This document shows, one piece after another, positions 8,671 to 17,153 of a DNA stretch of 64,000 nucleotides. Origin of the DNA: JAFMJV01 sp034436555 (GTDB taxonomy: Bacteria > Chloroflexota > Limnocylindria > Limnocylindrales > CSP1-4). The stretch's first letter is position 1; the number at the start of each line of letters is the position of its first letter. Both the position numbers and the translations under genes were made by a program. Under the pieces are notes generated by a model, which saw only the letters and a program-made list of their open reading frames with translations, was not told the DNA's origin and did not search any database. The DNA is taken from contig DAOTUU010000055.1 in the NCBI GenBank assembly GCA_034436555.1, positions 1 through 64,000 of the forward strand, written 5' to 3'.

Positions 8671-9134
8671 GCCGCGCGCCGAGCCGGCCCCTGGTCAGCC
8701 CGTTCCAGCTCCCCTGGGCGCGCGGGCTCGACTTCGCCGCGTCGGTGACCGTGGATCGTCTCATCGTCACGTCGGGCGTCACCGGGCACCGTGATGACGG
8801 TTCCATCGACGAGGACGCAGAGGCACAGATCCGCCAGGCGTTCCGGAACCTCGACGCGGTGCTCCGCGCGGAGGGCGGGTCGCTCTCCACGATCGTGCGG
8901 TTGACGAGCTTCTTCGCCGACGCGGCGGACTACCCGGTGTTCAGGCAGGTCCGCCGTGAACTGCTGCCCGAGCCGTATCCGGCGTCCACCGGCGTCGTCG
9001 TGGGGCTGCTGCTGCCGGGCATGCGCATCGAGCTGGAGGCGCTCGCGACGCGCGGCGATGGTCGGGCGGTCGGGGAGCCGGACCCGCGATCTGCTGCCGA
9101 GCCGTCAGCGATGGAGGGTGATCCGCGCCACTGA
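8667..9134 (+). CDS. RidA-family protein
   Basis: A 155-residue member of the RidA/YjgF/UK114 family, which hydrolyses reactive enamines and imines or acts on related intermediates. It starts at a GTG overlapping the SDR stop (GTGA). Visible family features are LIVTSGVTG, the IRQAFRNLDAVLRAEGGS block, LTSFFAD and the C-terminal PYPASTGVVVGLLLPGMRIELEA. It resembles the RidA at 58053-58499, and both travel with SDRs in sugar-type operons. The last 25 residues look unstructured. Confidence 0.82.
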   Translation: MSRAPSRPLVSPFQLPWARGLDFAASVTVDRLIVTSGVTGHRDDGSIDEDAEAQIRQAFRNLDAVLRAEGGSLSTIVRLTSFFADAADYPVFRQVRRELLPEPYPASTGVVVGLLLPGMRIELEALATRGDGRAVGEPDPRSAAEPSAMEGDPRH

Positions 9135-9290
9135 CGGGTGGTCGCGGGTCGTGCGTGCCCGTACTTCGGGCGTGCAGCGGGGACCATCGGGGTGGTGGCT
9201 GTGCGGCGGCGGGCCGTCCAGGCTTCGGCGCACGCTGGTCCGGGCGCCCGATCGCGGCGCGCGGACCCACACGAGAGGAGATGATCGGCC

Positions 9291-9713
9291 ATGCGACTCC
9301 CTGGACGCATCGCGGTGCTGTGCCTCGCGCTGGTGGCGACCGGCGCGGCACCCGCGGCCGCCCACCGACCCGATCCGGAGTTCGCGGCGCGCGCATCGCA
9401 CGCCCGCGTGGGCGGCACCATGCGCGTCGTCGCCGGCGTGTGGCACGCCCGCCGCGGCACGGCCTTCAGCGCCACCGCGGTGGTGCACTTCGGGTGTGGT
9501 GATGCCACGGTGCAGCTGGTGCCTCGCGGGTTCGGGTACCGTGCGGTGGCGCTGGTGCCCGTGGGCATCGGCGAGATCCCGGGCGACGTCGCGGTCGATG
9601 TGACGATCACGTACGGCGATGAGACCGCGACCGTGCAGGCGGTCGGCACGGTCAGGACGCTGCGGCGGAATCCACCGCCCGCGGACTGCGGGGTCCCGCA
9701 GCAGGAGAACTGA
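9291..9713 (+). CDS. Small secreted protein of unknown function
   Basis: A 140-residue protein with an N-terminal signal peptide (basic MRLPGR, hydrophobic core to about residue 24, cleavage near AAAHR). The rest is short beta-rich sequence with two Cys residues (in HFGCGD and near the C terminus in ADCGV) that could form a disulfide outside the cell. An AGAGGAG-like ribosome site lies upstream. No family is recognised. It stands alone between the RidA operon and a repeat-rich gap. Confidence 0.55.
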   Translation: MRLPGRIAVLCLALVATGAAPAAAHRPDPEFAARASHARVGGTMRVVAGVWHARRGTAFSATAVVHFGCGDATVQLVPRGFGYRAVALVPVGIGEIPGDVAVDVTITYGDETATVQAVGTVRTLRRNPPPADCGVPQQEN

Positions 9714-10136
9714 GCGGCGATTCTGGCTGAGCGGCGCCGGGCCGAGCGGCCGCCGGGCCGAGCCGGGCCGAGCGGCCGCCGGGCCGAGCGGCCACGGCGA
9801 TCCCGGTGAGCGGCCGTCGGGCCGAGGGGCCGGTGAGCGGCCGTCGGGCCGAGGGGCCGGTGAGCGGCCATGAGCGCCTGACCGCGCCCTGGACCACGGC
9901 GATCCGGGCCGCCGGGCGGACCATCTGGTTCGGACGGACCCATCCGGTCCACGGGGCGGCCCGGATCGACGCACATGCGTTGACCCACGTCGGTCACGGC
10001 CGCTGAGAGGCCGCCCGCCCGGCGCCCCGCGCCCGCGCTGGTCGGCCCGGCCCCGCCCCAGTCCCCCCGCCCGGCCCCCTGCGCCCGCGCTGGTCGGCCC
10101 GGCTCCCGCCCTCGCTCCCCACCTCCGCACCCGGGC
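9714..10136. repeat. Gene-free GC-rich repeat region
   Basis: Over 400 bp without a supportable gene. Positions 9805-9858 hold two perfect copies of a 27-bp unit (starting GGTGAGCGGCCGTCGGG) plus a partial third; 9730-9800 has degenerate CCGGGCCGAGCGG units; 10030-10105 repeats a GCGCTGGTCGGCCCGG motif. Related GCCGCTGAGCGGCC blocks occur near 42075. Confidence 0.6.
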
Positions 10137-10179
10137 TTGACACCCACGCCGGTCGAGTCTAAAATAACCGCACGGTTAT
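10137..10179 (+). promoter_or_regulatory. Promoter with ArsR-type operator
   Basis: A near-consensus promoter: TTGACA at 10137-10142, 17-bp spacer, TAAAAT at 10160-10165. Overlapping its -10 is the perfect inverted repeat ATAACCG-CA-CGGTTAT (10164-10179), of the type bound by ArsR-family repressors. It lies about 20 bp before the ArsR gene, so autorepression is the simple reading. Confidence 0.85.
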
Positions 10180-10199
10180 AGAACGAGGTGGTGATCGAG

Positions 10200-10541
10200 A
10201 TGACCGGTGACCAGCTGAGTGCGGTGTTCGGGGCGCTGGCCGACCCCACGCGCCGAGCGATCCTGGCACGGCTCGCGGACGGAGACGCGACCGTGATGGA
10301 GCTGGCGGCGCCGTTCAGCGTGTCACAGCCTGCCATCTCGAAGCATCTGAAGGTGCTCGAGGCGGCCGGCTTGATCTCCCGCTCGCGACGGGCGACTGCA
10401 CGGCTCAGCCACATCGAGCCAGGACCGTTGAAGGAGGCGTCCGACTGGCTCGCCCGCTACCGGGCGGCCTGGGAGGAGCGCCACGGCAGGCTGGACGAAC
10501 TGCTCGCCCGGCTCCAGGAGGAGTCCCAGGAGTCGCCCTGA
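10200..10541 (+). CDS. ArsR-family transcriptional regulator
   Basis: A 113-residue winged-helix repressor of the ArsR/SmtB superfamily. ALADPTRRAILARLADG and the recognition helix SQPAISKHLKVLEAAGLI are diagnostic; the wing carries RRATARLSHIEP. No Cys/His metal-sensing motif is present, so it belongs to the non-metal branch commonly paired with AHSA1 proteins. I start at ATG 10200, which has AGGTGG about 8 bp upstream; a GTG at 10188 adds four residues. It is followed directly by an AHSA1/SRPBCC gene and preceded by a clear operator. Confidence 0.9.
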   Translation: MTGDQLSAVFGALADPTRRAILARLADGDATVMELAAPFSVSQPAISKHLKVLEAAGLISRSRRATARLSHIEPGPLKEASDWLARYRAAWEERHGRLDELLARLQEESQESP

Positions 10542-10582
10542 TGCGACCATCGGCCCCTCGCCCCCACAGGAGGATTCACATC

Positions 10583-11086
10583 ATGGGTCACCAGACAGAG
10601 GTCATCGCCGAGCCCGGCGTCCCCACGATCGTCATGCGCCGCGCGTTCGACGCACCCCGAGATCTCGTGCACCGGGCGTACACGGACCCGGAGCTGCTGA
10701 GGCGATGGATGGGTCCGGACCACCTGGAGATGCGCATCGATGAGCACGAGCTGCGCCACGGCGGTCGCTATCGCTACGTCCACGTGGATGCGGACGGCAC
10801 CGAGCATGCGTTCCGGGGCGTGTTCCACGGCGACCAGGCCGTCGACGGTGGCATGGCGCGCACGTTCGAATGGGAGGGACTGCCGGGCCATGTCTCGTTC
10901 GAGAGGGCGCGCTTCCTGGAGCAGGACGGTGTCACCACCGTCGAGTCGGTGTCGGTGTTCACGGACCTCGCCGATCGCGACGGGATGATCGCGAGCGGCA
11001 TGCAGACCGGCGTCGACCAGGGCTACGCCAAGCTCGACGCGATCCTCGCGCGGCTGACGACGGACGCTGGCGCGGGGGATTCCTGA
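10583..11086 (+). CDS. AHSA1/SRPBCC-domain protein
   Basis: A 167-residue START-like (SRPBCC) protein of the activator of Hsp90 ATPase homolog 1 type. Diagnostic pieces are IVMRRAFDAPRDLVHRAYTDPELLRRWMGP, FRGVFHGDQ and the C-terminal GMQTGVDQGYAKLDAIL. Such proteins bind hydrophobic ligands in a deep cavity. ATG 10583 with AGGAGG 10 bp upstream is preferred over the ATG at 10541 that touches the ArsR stop. Together with the ArsR gene it forms a small autoregulated operon common in bacteria; the inducing ligand is unknown. Confidence 0.85.
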   Translation: MGHQTEVIAEPGVPTIVMRRAFDAPRDLVHRAYTDPELLRRWMGPDHLEMRIDEHELRHGGRYRYVHVDADGTEHAFRGVFHGDQAVDGGMARTFEWEGLPGHVSFERARFLEQDGVTTVESVSVFTDLADRDGMIASGMQTGVDQGYAKLDAILARLTTDAGAGDS

Positions 11087-11194
11087 CCCGACCCGTCCTC
11101 CGGCCGTCCCCGGCCCATCTACAGTGGCCCTCAGCGGCTCGGGACAGGCCCACGGCGCTGGCCCGCGCACGGCTCGAGACGAGGGAGAGGGGCG

Positions 11195-12301
11195 ATGACG
11201 GTCGAGGTGGTGGAGGCTCCCGTGCTGGAGGCGGTCGGCCGACCGCAGGTGCTGCACCGAATCGCCGTGTCGGAGCCCGGCCCAGGCGAGGTCCGTGTCC
11301 GGATGGCGGCCAGCGGCGTCTGCCACAGCTGCCTCCACATCGCAGACGGTTCGCACCGCGGCCTGCCCATGCCTGCCATCCTGGGAGACGAGGGCGCGGG
11401 CGTGGTGGAGTCGATCGGGCCTGGCGTGTCCAGTCTTGTGCCCGGCGACCACGTGATCCTGAGCTGGACCGATCCCTGCGGGCGCTGCCGCTGGTGCGCC
11501 GCGGGCCGGCCCCGCCTGTGCACCCGCGCCAGCGCTCCCGGGCGGATGCCGGATGGCACCACGCGGTTCCGGCTGCGGGATGGCACGCCGGTCCATCACA
11601 TGGGTCCGTCGAGCTACGCACCGCTGGCGGTGGTGAGCGAGGCGATGGCGATCCCGATCCCCCGCGACGTGCCGCTCGACGCCGCCGCGCTCATCGGCTG
11701 TGCGGTGGCCACCGGTGTCGGGGCGGTGACCGACACCGCGCGGCTCCGGCCCGGGGAGTCGCTCGCCGTGTTCGGATGCGGTGGCGTGGGCATCAACGCC
11801 GTGCAGGGCGGCCGGATGTCGGGTGCCTGGCCGCTCATCGCGGTGGACACGGTGGACGGACGCCTCGCCCTCGCCCGGCGCCTGGGCGCCACGGATACGC
11901 TGCGCGCCGACCTGCCCGATGTGCCGGGCGCCATCCGCGAGATCACCCGAGGGGCGGGCGTGGACTGTGCGGTGGTCGCGGTCGGCAGCATCGACGCCAT
12001 GGAGACCGCGCTCGCGTCACTGGCCCGCGGCGGCGCGCTGGTGCTGGTGGGCGTGCCGCCGTTCGGCGAGCACCTGACCGTCGACCCGCTGGCGCTCGTG
12101 CCGCTGGAGCGCCGGATCCTCGGCTCATCCTACGGCTCCGCGGCGCCCGCGGTGCAGTTCCCTCGCCTGGTGGACGCGTATGTCGCGGGCACGCTCAAGC
12201 TCGACGAGCTGATCACCGCGCGGTATCGACCGGATCAGGCGGAGGAGGCGTTCGAACCGCTGCGCAACGGGGAGGGCCTTCGGAGCCTGATCGTGTTCTG
12301 A
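11195..12301 (+). CDS. Zinc-dependent alcohol dehydrogenase (class III-like MDR)
   Basis: A 368-residue medium-chain dehydrogenase. The catalytic zinc site is visible as GVCHSCLH with GDEGAG in place of the usual GHE; the structural zinc lobe CGRCRWCAAGRPRLC is complete. The Rossmann motif is FGCGGVGINAVQGG, followed by AVDTVDGRLALARRLGAT, where the Asp favours NAD. Replacement of the usual His by Asp (GDE) in the catalytic zinc segment is notable. The organisation resembles class III/mycothiol-dependent formaldehyde dehydrogenases. It stands alone rightward. Confidence 0.82.
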   Translation: MTVEVVEAPVLEAVGRPQVLHRIAVSEPGPGEVRVRMAASGVCHSCLHIADGSHRGLPMPAILGDEGAGVVESIGPGVSSLVPGDHVILSWTDPCGRCRWCAAGRPRLCTRASAPGRMPDGTTRFRLRDGTPVHHMGPSSYAPLAVVSEAMAIPIPRDVPLDAAALIGCAVATGVGAVTDTARLRPGESLAVFGCGGVGINAVQGGRMSGAWPLIAVDTVDGRLALARRLGATDTLRADLPDVPGAIREITRGAGVDCAVVAVGSIDAMETALASLARGGALVLVGVPPFGEHLTVDPLALVPLERRILGSSYGSAAPAVQFPRLVDAYVAGTLKLDELITARYRPDQAEEAFEPLRNGEGLRSLIVF

Positions 12302-12340
12302 GCTCGGACGCGCCGTGCTCGGTCGATGTGCGCCCGGCCG

Positions 12341-13177
12341 TCAGGGGGCGGCAGGCGCACCGGCCCCGACCGAGGACGCGGGCGCCGATGGGGACGGAGA
12401 GCCGACCGCGGCCTGCGCGGCCATGTCCCACACGTGCAGGTCGTCCAGGAACACGGTCACGCCGCTCTTGTCACCCGCCACGATGAACCCCGCCTGCGAG
12501 TAGGGGCCGATCTGGCGCTTCGTCATCATGGCGACCGGCTCCCCGGCGACCGCGAACGTCACCTGGTCGGGGCCACCCTCGGGGTCGACCGCGCAGTCCA
12601 GGGTCAGCGTCACCGGCAGCAGTCCGGCGCCGGGAGGCGCGTCGGGGTCCGCGAGGTCCGGGCGTTCACCGCGCTGCTCCACGTGGACGCGGCTGCCGGT
12701 GACCCAGCCCAGGAGCCATTCGCCGCTCTCGTTCACGCCAGCCCAGTACCATGCGCCGTCGCCCGACGCATCGCCGCACATCGGGCCACCGCCGCCCGGT
12801 CCCTGCGTGACGAGCACCGTGATGTCGACCCGCATCGATGCAAGTGGCTGGGGCAGATCCGCCCACTGCCAGGTCGAGTTCGATCCCCGGCCCCGCAGCG
12901 TGGTCCGGAGCCAGCCCTCGGCGATCTCGGTGTCCTCCCGGGAGTCACGGCCCGTCCACCACAGGTCGCTGGGTGCGTCGAAGGTCTCCTGGAACACGAG
13001 GGACGCCCCAGATGCGACCGGTGATGCGCCGGGCAGGGCGGAGGCGACCGGGGCGGGGGAAGGGCTGGGGTCCCCGCCGCCCTCCTGCCTGATGGGCACG
13101 GGCGACGCCGCTGCGGCGGATCCCGCGATGACCGCCGTCATCGCGAGCGTCAGGACGAGCGACCGTCTTCCATCCAT
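12341..13177 (-). CDS. Secreted protein with jelly-roll-like domain
   Basis: A 278-residue exported protein. The signal peptide (MDGRRSLVLTLAMTAVIAGSAAA) supports ATG 13177 with AAGGGGG upstream. A Pro/Ser/Ala-rich linker (about residues 28-58) leads into a beta-rich domain (LVFQETFDAPSDLWW ... LDDLHVWDMAA) that looks like a LamG/DUF1080-type concanavalin-like sandwich. A second Pro/Ser/Ala tail ends the protein. Such domains usually bind carbohydrate or mediate surface contacts. The Cys pair in PMCGDASGD and LDCAVD may be disulfide-bonded. The function is not known. Confidence 0.6.
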   Translation of the reverse strand: MDGRRSLVLTLAMTAVIAGSAAAASPVPIRQEGGGDPSPSPAPVASALPGASPVASGASLVFQETFDAPSDLWWTGRDSREDTEIAEGWLRTTLRGRGSNSTWQWADLPQPLASMRVDITVLVTQGPGGGGPMCGDASGDGAWYWAGVNESGEWLLGWVTGSRVHVEQRGERPDLADPDAPPGAGLLPVTLTLDCAVDPEGGPDQVTFAVAGEPVAMMTKRQIGPYSQAGFIVAGDKSGVTVFLDDLHVWDMAAQAAVGSPSPSAPASSVGAGAPAAP

Positions 13178-13263
13178 GGCAGACCCCCTTGTGACGGTGA
13201 TGCACGGGCGCGGTCTCCGGAGTGTATCCCCCCGCCCGCCGAGTCCGGCAGCCAGCCTGTGGC

Positions 13264-14451
13264 TCAGGCGCGCAGTCCGACCTCCAGGGGCGTCGGGAAC
13301 GTGGACCTGATGCGCGCGGGTCCGATCCATGTCGCCAGTCGAGCCGCCTCCGTGCCGATGGTCGAGGACGCCTCGGCTCCCACGTCCTCCAGCAGGCGCC
13401 AGGCGATCTCGCCGTCGGCCCGGTGCCCCCAGCCGCCCACGACACGGCCGTCGACCCAGACCGTGGGCCCGGCGTTTCCGTTGCGGTCGAACAGCGCCGC
13501 TCGGTGCGGTCCGAGGTACCAGTCGCGGGCCTTCCAGCCCATGATCGTGGCGTCCAGCGCGGGCAGGAGCGCGACCCAGGGATCCCGCGTCGGCGTCGTC
13601 GCCGCGTCACCGGGCGCCACATGGCCGATCGCGCCATCGTCGAGGAGCACCTCCTGGGCGCCGCAGGCGGCGAGGGCCGCCCTGGTCGCCGCCATGGTCC
13701 ATCCCGTCCACCAGGCGAGGTCGTCGCGCGTGCCCGGCCCGAACGTCCGCAGCCACCTCTCCGCGAGCGCGGCCCGGGCCTCGTCGATGGGGACGGATGG
13801 GATGCCATCCGGCAGCCACCGCTCGATCGGGCTCCAGCGGACCTGGTTGCCGGTCCAGCCGCCCAGCGGCCGGCCGCGTCCGATGCGCCCGTCAAGCGCG
13901 AGGTGGAAGAACACCTTCTGGGAGACGCTGATCGACCCCTCGTACGCCTTGCCCCTGGCAAGCGCGATGCGCATGCCCAGTCGCGGATCCAGGCGGGTGA
14001 GCTCCGCGGTGGTCGCCTCGCCTCGCTCTCGGACCGCGGCCAGGCCCAGGGGTTCCAGCTCCTTGAACAGGGCCGCCGGATCGGGCATGCCGCCGTCGGT
14101 GAGCATCCGCTCGGTGCGAGCACGCTCCTGCCGGGCGACGGTCACGGACGCGGCGTGGTGGAGCATCGGCACGTCCGCGACCGATGTCAGGAACAGAGTG
14201 CGGCGCATCGCAAGGAGCTTGAGCACCGATCGCTCCGTGTACAGCTCATGCTCGACCGCCTCGGGTGAGGCGAGTCCCGGGACGCGGGCCCGTGCCTGGA
14301 GGAAGACGCTGGACGGATCGGTGGCGTGGAGGACGGTCATCGCTCGGGCCGCCTCCGCGACCGTCGCCGCGCCGGAGTCGGGCGCGAGGCGGTGGCGCAC
14401 AGCGATCCGGGCGCGACGTTCCGCGGTGGAGACCAGGGGGCGGTGGGACAT
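13264..14451 (-). CDS. Winged-helix protein of the AlkZ/YcaQ (HTH_42) superfamily
   Basis: A 395-residue protein of the winged-helix superfamily that includes the DNA glycosylases AlkZ and YcaQ, which remove bulky or crosslinked bases. The N-terminal VLHATDPSSVFLQARARVPG, the ERSVLKLLAMRRTLFLT block, SQKVFFHLALDGRIGRGRP, and the C-terminal ALLPALDATIMGWKARDWYL and GNAGPTVWVDGRVVGGW are recognisable. The QxQ catalytic motif of AlkZ is not obvious here; the HATD subgroup differs. Start ATG at 14451; the upstream frame to 14658 is spacer. DNA repair is a family-level inference only. Confidence 0.7.
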   Translation of the reverse strand: MSHRPLVSTAERRARIAVRHRLAPDSGAATVAEAARAMTVLHATDPSSVFLQARARVPGLASPEAVEHELYTERSVLKLLAMRRTLFLTSVADVPMLHHAASVTVARQERARTERMLTDGGMPDPAALFKELEPLGLAAVRERGEATTAELTRLDPRLGMRIALARGKAYEGSISVSQKVFFHLALDGRIGRGRPLGGWTGNQVRWSPIERWLPDGIPSVPIDEARAALAERWLRTFGPGTRDDLAWWTGWTMAATRAALAACGAQEVLLDDGAIGHVAPGDAATTPTRDPWVALLPALDATIMGWKARDWYLGPHRAALFDRNGNAGPTVWVDGRVVGGWGHRADGEIAWRLLEDVGAEASSTIGTEAARLATWIGPARIRSTFPTPLEVGLRA

Positions 14452-14585
14452 CCACCCAGTATGGGCGTCCGTCCTCCCGGCGATCCCGTCAGGATCGCCG
14501 GGATGTCGGCAGGTCCGCCCAGGGAGCGGCCGCTGGCGCCCGACCGCCGCGGACGGCGCCATCCGCCACCACACCAGAGAAGAAC

Positions 14586-14617
14586 GGGCGCCGCCGGGGA
14601 GGAGGTCGGCGGCGCCC
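14586..14617 (-). terminator. Strong hairpin, likely terminator
   Basis: GGGCGCCGCCG (14586-14596) pairs perfectly with CGGCGGCGCCC (14607-14617) around a 10-nt loop. On the minus strand it is followed by the T-rich GTTCTTCTCT. It sits about 100 bp past the stop of the leftward gene at 14720, fitting intrinsic termination of that transcript. Confidence 0.65.
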
Positions 14618-14719
14618 AGGATGGGGAGATGATGAGATCGGGCCGGCGCCCCAAGCATCAGCGCGCGAGGGGCGTCCCCGTGCTGCGGACGGCCCGCCGC
14701 GGAAGGACGGTGGCGACGG

Positions 14720-15835
14720 TCACCCGGCGCCCGGCATCCCGACGTTGATGACCGGCAGCTCCTTGGCGCCCATCGCCTTGCTGCCGAATGCCGCCGGCTT
14801 GGTCCGGCCGACGCGGGTGTAGATCTCCTCGGGCACCTTGGTGGGGTCCTTGAACATCGTCCAGCTGCACTTCTGGCGGATCATCGGGTCGCGATCGGTG
14901 TCCGGGTACAACGGCGGGTCGATGACTCGGACCGGATAGCCGAACCGGTCCATGGGCATCTCCTCCATGAGCACGATGCAGTGGACGCAGTAGAGGCACA
15001 TGCCAGCCTCGTTGTGCGACCACTTCTCGGCACCCGTGGTCACCTTCCAGTCGTAGGGAGACTCCATGCGCGGGGGCGTGTCCTCGATCCAGTCGCCTCG
15101 GACGGTCCGTCCGCCCGACCCGCACGGGTCGAACTTGAGGATGTAGCGGTCCTCCAGCTCGATGAGCTCGAAGTCGCCCGTCCGCTCGGGGCCCACGAGG
15201 TGGCCCCGCATCGCCTCGCAGGCGACGAGCATGAGCGTCTCGAGCGCCTGGTCCCAGGGATGCTTGTCGATGTCGAACTTCTCGTAGCGCCATGTGAACA
15301 GCGGCAGCAGCACCACGTCGTACATCTCGCGGATGGCGGGCTCGCCCAGCTGCTCCATGACCAGCGACATCAGGCCGTACACGTGGTCCACGTCACGGTC
15401 GTGGCATTGGCGCCACGTCTCCTTGGCCACATCTAGCTTCGCCTTGGCGTCATCGCGCTGCTCGCGATAGGCGGCCGCGGTGAACGCCTGCATCTCCGAC
15501 AGGAAGCGATCCCACTGCTTGCGCGGGTGCCACTCGCGACCGTCGGGGTGGCGGTTCAGCCGGGCGGCCTGGTCATGACGCGCCTGGATGACGTCCGCGG
15601 GCACGCCCTTGGCCTTCAGGAACCCGGCGACGTCCGGGATCCACTGGCGGTAGATGGCGAAGCAGACCATGGCCTCGTCGATGAAGTAGCTGCCCAGTTC
15701 CGCAGCCTCATCCCACCGCGATTCGTCGAGCGCCTCCCGGATCTTCCGGTGGGTGCTGATCCGCTGGTCCTCCCAGGAGCCCAGTCGCACCCTGCGGCCG
15801 AGGAGCTCCGTGAACGCGATCTGCGTCTCGCCCAT
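14720..15835 (-). CDS. Conserved-looking protein of unknown function, Cys/His cluster
   Basis: A 371-residue cytoplasmic protein that I do not recognise. The N-terminal half is helical and charged (WDEAAELGSYFIDEAMVCF, HDRDVDHVYGLMSLVMEQLG). The C-terminal half carries KFDPCGSGGR (Cys238), an AGMCLYCVHC segment (Cys280, Cys283, His285, Cys286) and Cys323, an arrangement that could hold a metal or iron-sulfur cluster. Low-complexity bias is absent, so it looks like a selected enzyme or sensor. Start at ATG 15835. A LacI-like operator lies 46 bp upstream and a strong hairpin follows it, so it appears to be a single-gene unit within the putative sugar regulon. No function is assigned. Confidence 0.6.
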   Translation of the reverse strand: MGETQIAFTELLGRRVRLGSWEDQRISTHRKIREALDESRWDEAAELGSYFIDEAMVCFAIYRQWIPDVAGFLKAKGVPADVIQARHDQAARLNRHPDGREWHPRKQWDRFLSEMQAFTAAAYREQRDDAKAKLDVAKETWRQCHDRDVDHVYGLMSLVMEQLGEPAIREMYDVVLLPLFTWRYEKFDIDKHPWDQALETLMLVACEAMRGHLVGPERTGDFELIELEDRYILKFDPCGSGGRTVRGDWIEDTPPRMESPYDWKVTTGAEKWSHNEAGMCLYCVHCIVLMEEMPMDRFGYPVRVIDPPLYPDTDRDPMIRQKCSWTMFKDPTKVPEEIYTRVGRTKPAAFGSKAMGAKELPVINVGMPGAG

Positions 15836-15880
15836 CCTGTGGTGCCCCCTCCGTGGCTGGTAGCATGATCGACGTTACCG

Positions 15881-15895
15881 GCATCGTTTTCAGCC
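15881..15895. promoter_or_regulatory. LacI-like operator (CGTTTTCAGC arm)
   Basis: The arm CGTTTTCAGC with central CG differs by one base from the conserved arm at 5891-5900; the other arm is weak. It lies 46 bp upstream of the leftward gene starting at 15835. Confidence 0.4.
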
Positions 15896-16018
15896 GGCAC
15901 CAGGGGAGGGTACCACGGCTCGGCCAGGGGATCGCGACCACGCGCGGCTTCCGTTGGTCCACGCCGCTGAGTCCCGCGCGGCTGGCGCGGCAGGCGCGGC
16001 AGGCGCGACCGGGCGCCC

Positions 16019-16843
16019 GTGATCGCGGTCGCCTTCGGCCTGCTCGCTGCGATCACCAACGCATCGCAGGCGCTGGTCTCGCGACGCCTGACGTTCCAGT
16101 ATCCGGCGCGCCAGCTCATCGGCGTGCTGTACGTGCTCAACTGCCTCGTCCTGCTGCCGTTCGCGCCCTTCGTCCCGTGGCACTGGTCGTCGGACATCGT
16201 GGTCCTCCACCTCGTGTCGGCGGCGCTGATGGTGGTCACGGCGATCGCGGTCTGGGACATGTTCGACCGCGGCGAGGCGTCGTCGGTGACCACGGCGTCC
16301 GCGCTCAGCCCCATCTCCGCGGCGACATTCGCGGCGGTCCTGCTGCCGGGGGCCTTCCAGCCGGGTCAGGCGGTCGCGGCGGTGATCGTGACCGGGGGCG
16401 TGCTGTGGGGCCTGGGCTCGGCGTTCGGCGCGGTGGGCCGCTGGTGGGTCATCTGGCGGATCGTCGTGGCCGCCGGTGGCCACGGTCTGTTGACCGTCGT
16501 GGTCAAGCTCCAGTCGGATCTCGACGTCGGTGTGATCGAGACCTACGTGGTCCGGACCGGCCTGGCCGCGCTGGTCACGCTGGCGCTGTTCCCGCCCCGC
16601 GACATCCCCCTCTCCGCCACGCCGCGGCTGTTCATCCGGTCGCTGCTGGTCACGTCCTCGTTCGTGTTCATCATCCTGGGCGTCCAGCAAGGATCGCCGG
16701 TCGTGGTCCAGACGCTCGTCGCCACCACGCCCCTGTTCGCGCTCGCCGTCGAGTCGTGGCGGACCCGGACGCCGCCACCCGGACGTGCGCTGGGCGCGGC
16801 GCTGCTGGTCACCGCCGGGGTGGCGGTGGTGCTGCTGGTGTGA
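16019..16843 (+). CDS. EamA/DMT-superfamily transporter
   Basis: A 274-residue, very hydrophobic protein with about ten predicted membrane segments, in the pattern of the drug/metabolite transporter superfamily (EamA). Recognisable are the N-terminal GLLAAITNASQALVSRR, LSPISAATFAAVLLPG at the end of the first half, and QGSPVVVQTLVATTPLFALAVE near the C terminus. A GTG at 16019 is used because no ATG lies near the first helix. It is monocistronic and divergent from the unknown gene at 14720-15835. Substrate unknown; export of a metabolite is typical. Confidence 0.75.
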   Translation: MIAVAFGLLAAITNASQALVSRRLTFQYPARQLIGVLYVLNCLVLLPFAPFVPWHWSSDIVVLHLVSAALMVVTAIAVWDMFDRGEASSVTTASALSPISAATFAAVLLPGAFQPGQAVAAVIVTGGVLWGLGSAFGAVGRWWVIWRIVVAAGGHGLLTVVVKLQSDLDVGVIETYVVRTGLAALVTLALFPPRDIPLSATPRLFIRSLLVTSSFVFIILGVQQGSPVVVQTLVATTPLFALAVESWRTRTPPPGRALGAALLVTAGVAVVLLV

Positions 16844-16936
16844 CCCCGCCGGCCGGCTGGGGCGACCGGCGGCGGGCCTCGGCCGCCCCCGGCCGTGGCG
16901 GTTGGCCCCCCCCACGGCGCACGCGCCCGCCCCGAA

Positions 16937-17044
16937 CCCCGGCCCCGGTCGACATGTCGGCCGCCGGCCGGGGCGACGGGACGACAGGACCCCCGGCGGC
17001 CCCCGGCCGTGCCCCGACCCCCGGCCCCGGTCGACATGTCGGCC
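16937..17044. repeat. Pair of 26-bp GC-rich direct repeats in a gene-free gap
   Basis: The 310-bp gap 16844-17153 has no supportable gene. It contains two identical 26-bp copies (16937-16962 and 17019-17044), each with the palindrome CGACATGTCG at its centre. A related CCGGCCCCGGACAT sequence occurs at 61-75. Confidence 0.6.
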
Positions 17045-17138
17045 ACCGGCCGCCCCCGGCCCAGTCGGCGCGCCCCCGCCGGCTGCGGCGACCGGCGGCG
17101 ACAGGACCCCCCGCGACCCAGGGGTACCCGGGTGATGT

Positions 17139-17153
17139 GCTACCTTTCTGTAC
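17139..17153 (+). promoter_or_regulatory. Operator/-10 region of first Phd/PIN pair
   Basis: GCTACCTTTCTGTAC ends immediately before the antitoxin ATG at 17154. Its core (AGAAAGGTAGC on the other strand) resembles the sequence before the second antitoxin (32644-32659). If TACCTT is the -10 box the transcript would start at the ATG and be leaderless. Confidence 0.45.

Noticed and set aside
14586..14617. Riboswitch
   Set aside because: It is a single perfect hairpin downstream of a gene, followed by T-rich sequence on the minus strand, and fits a terminator better.
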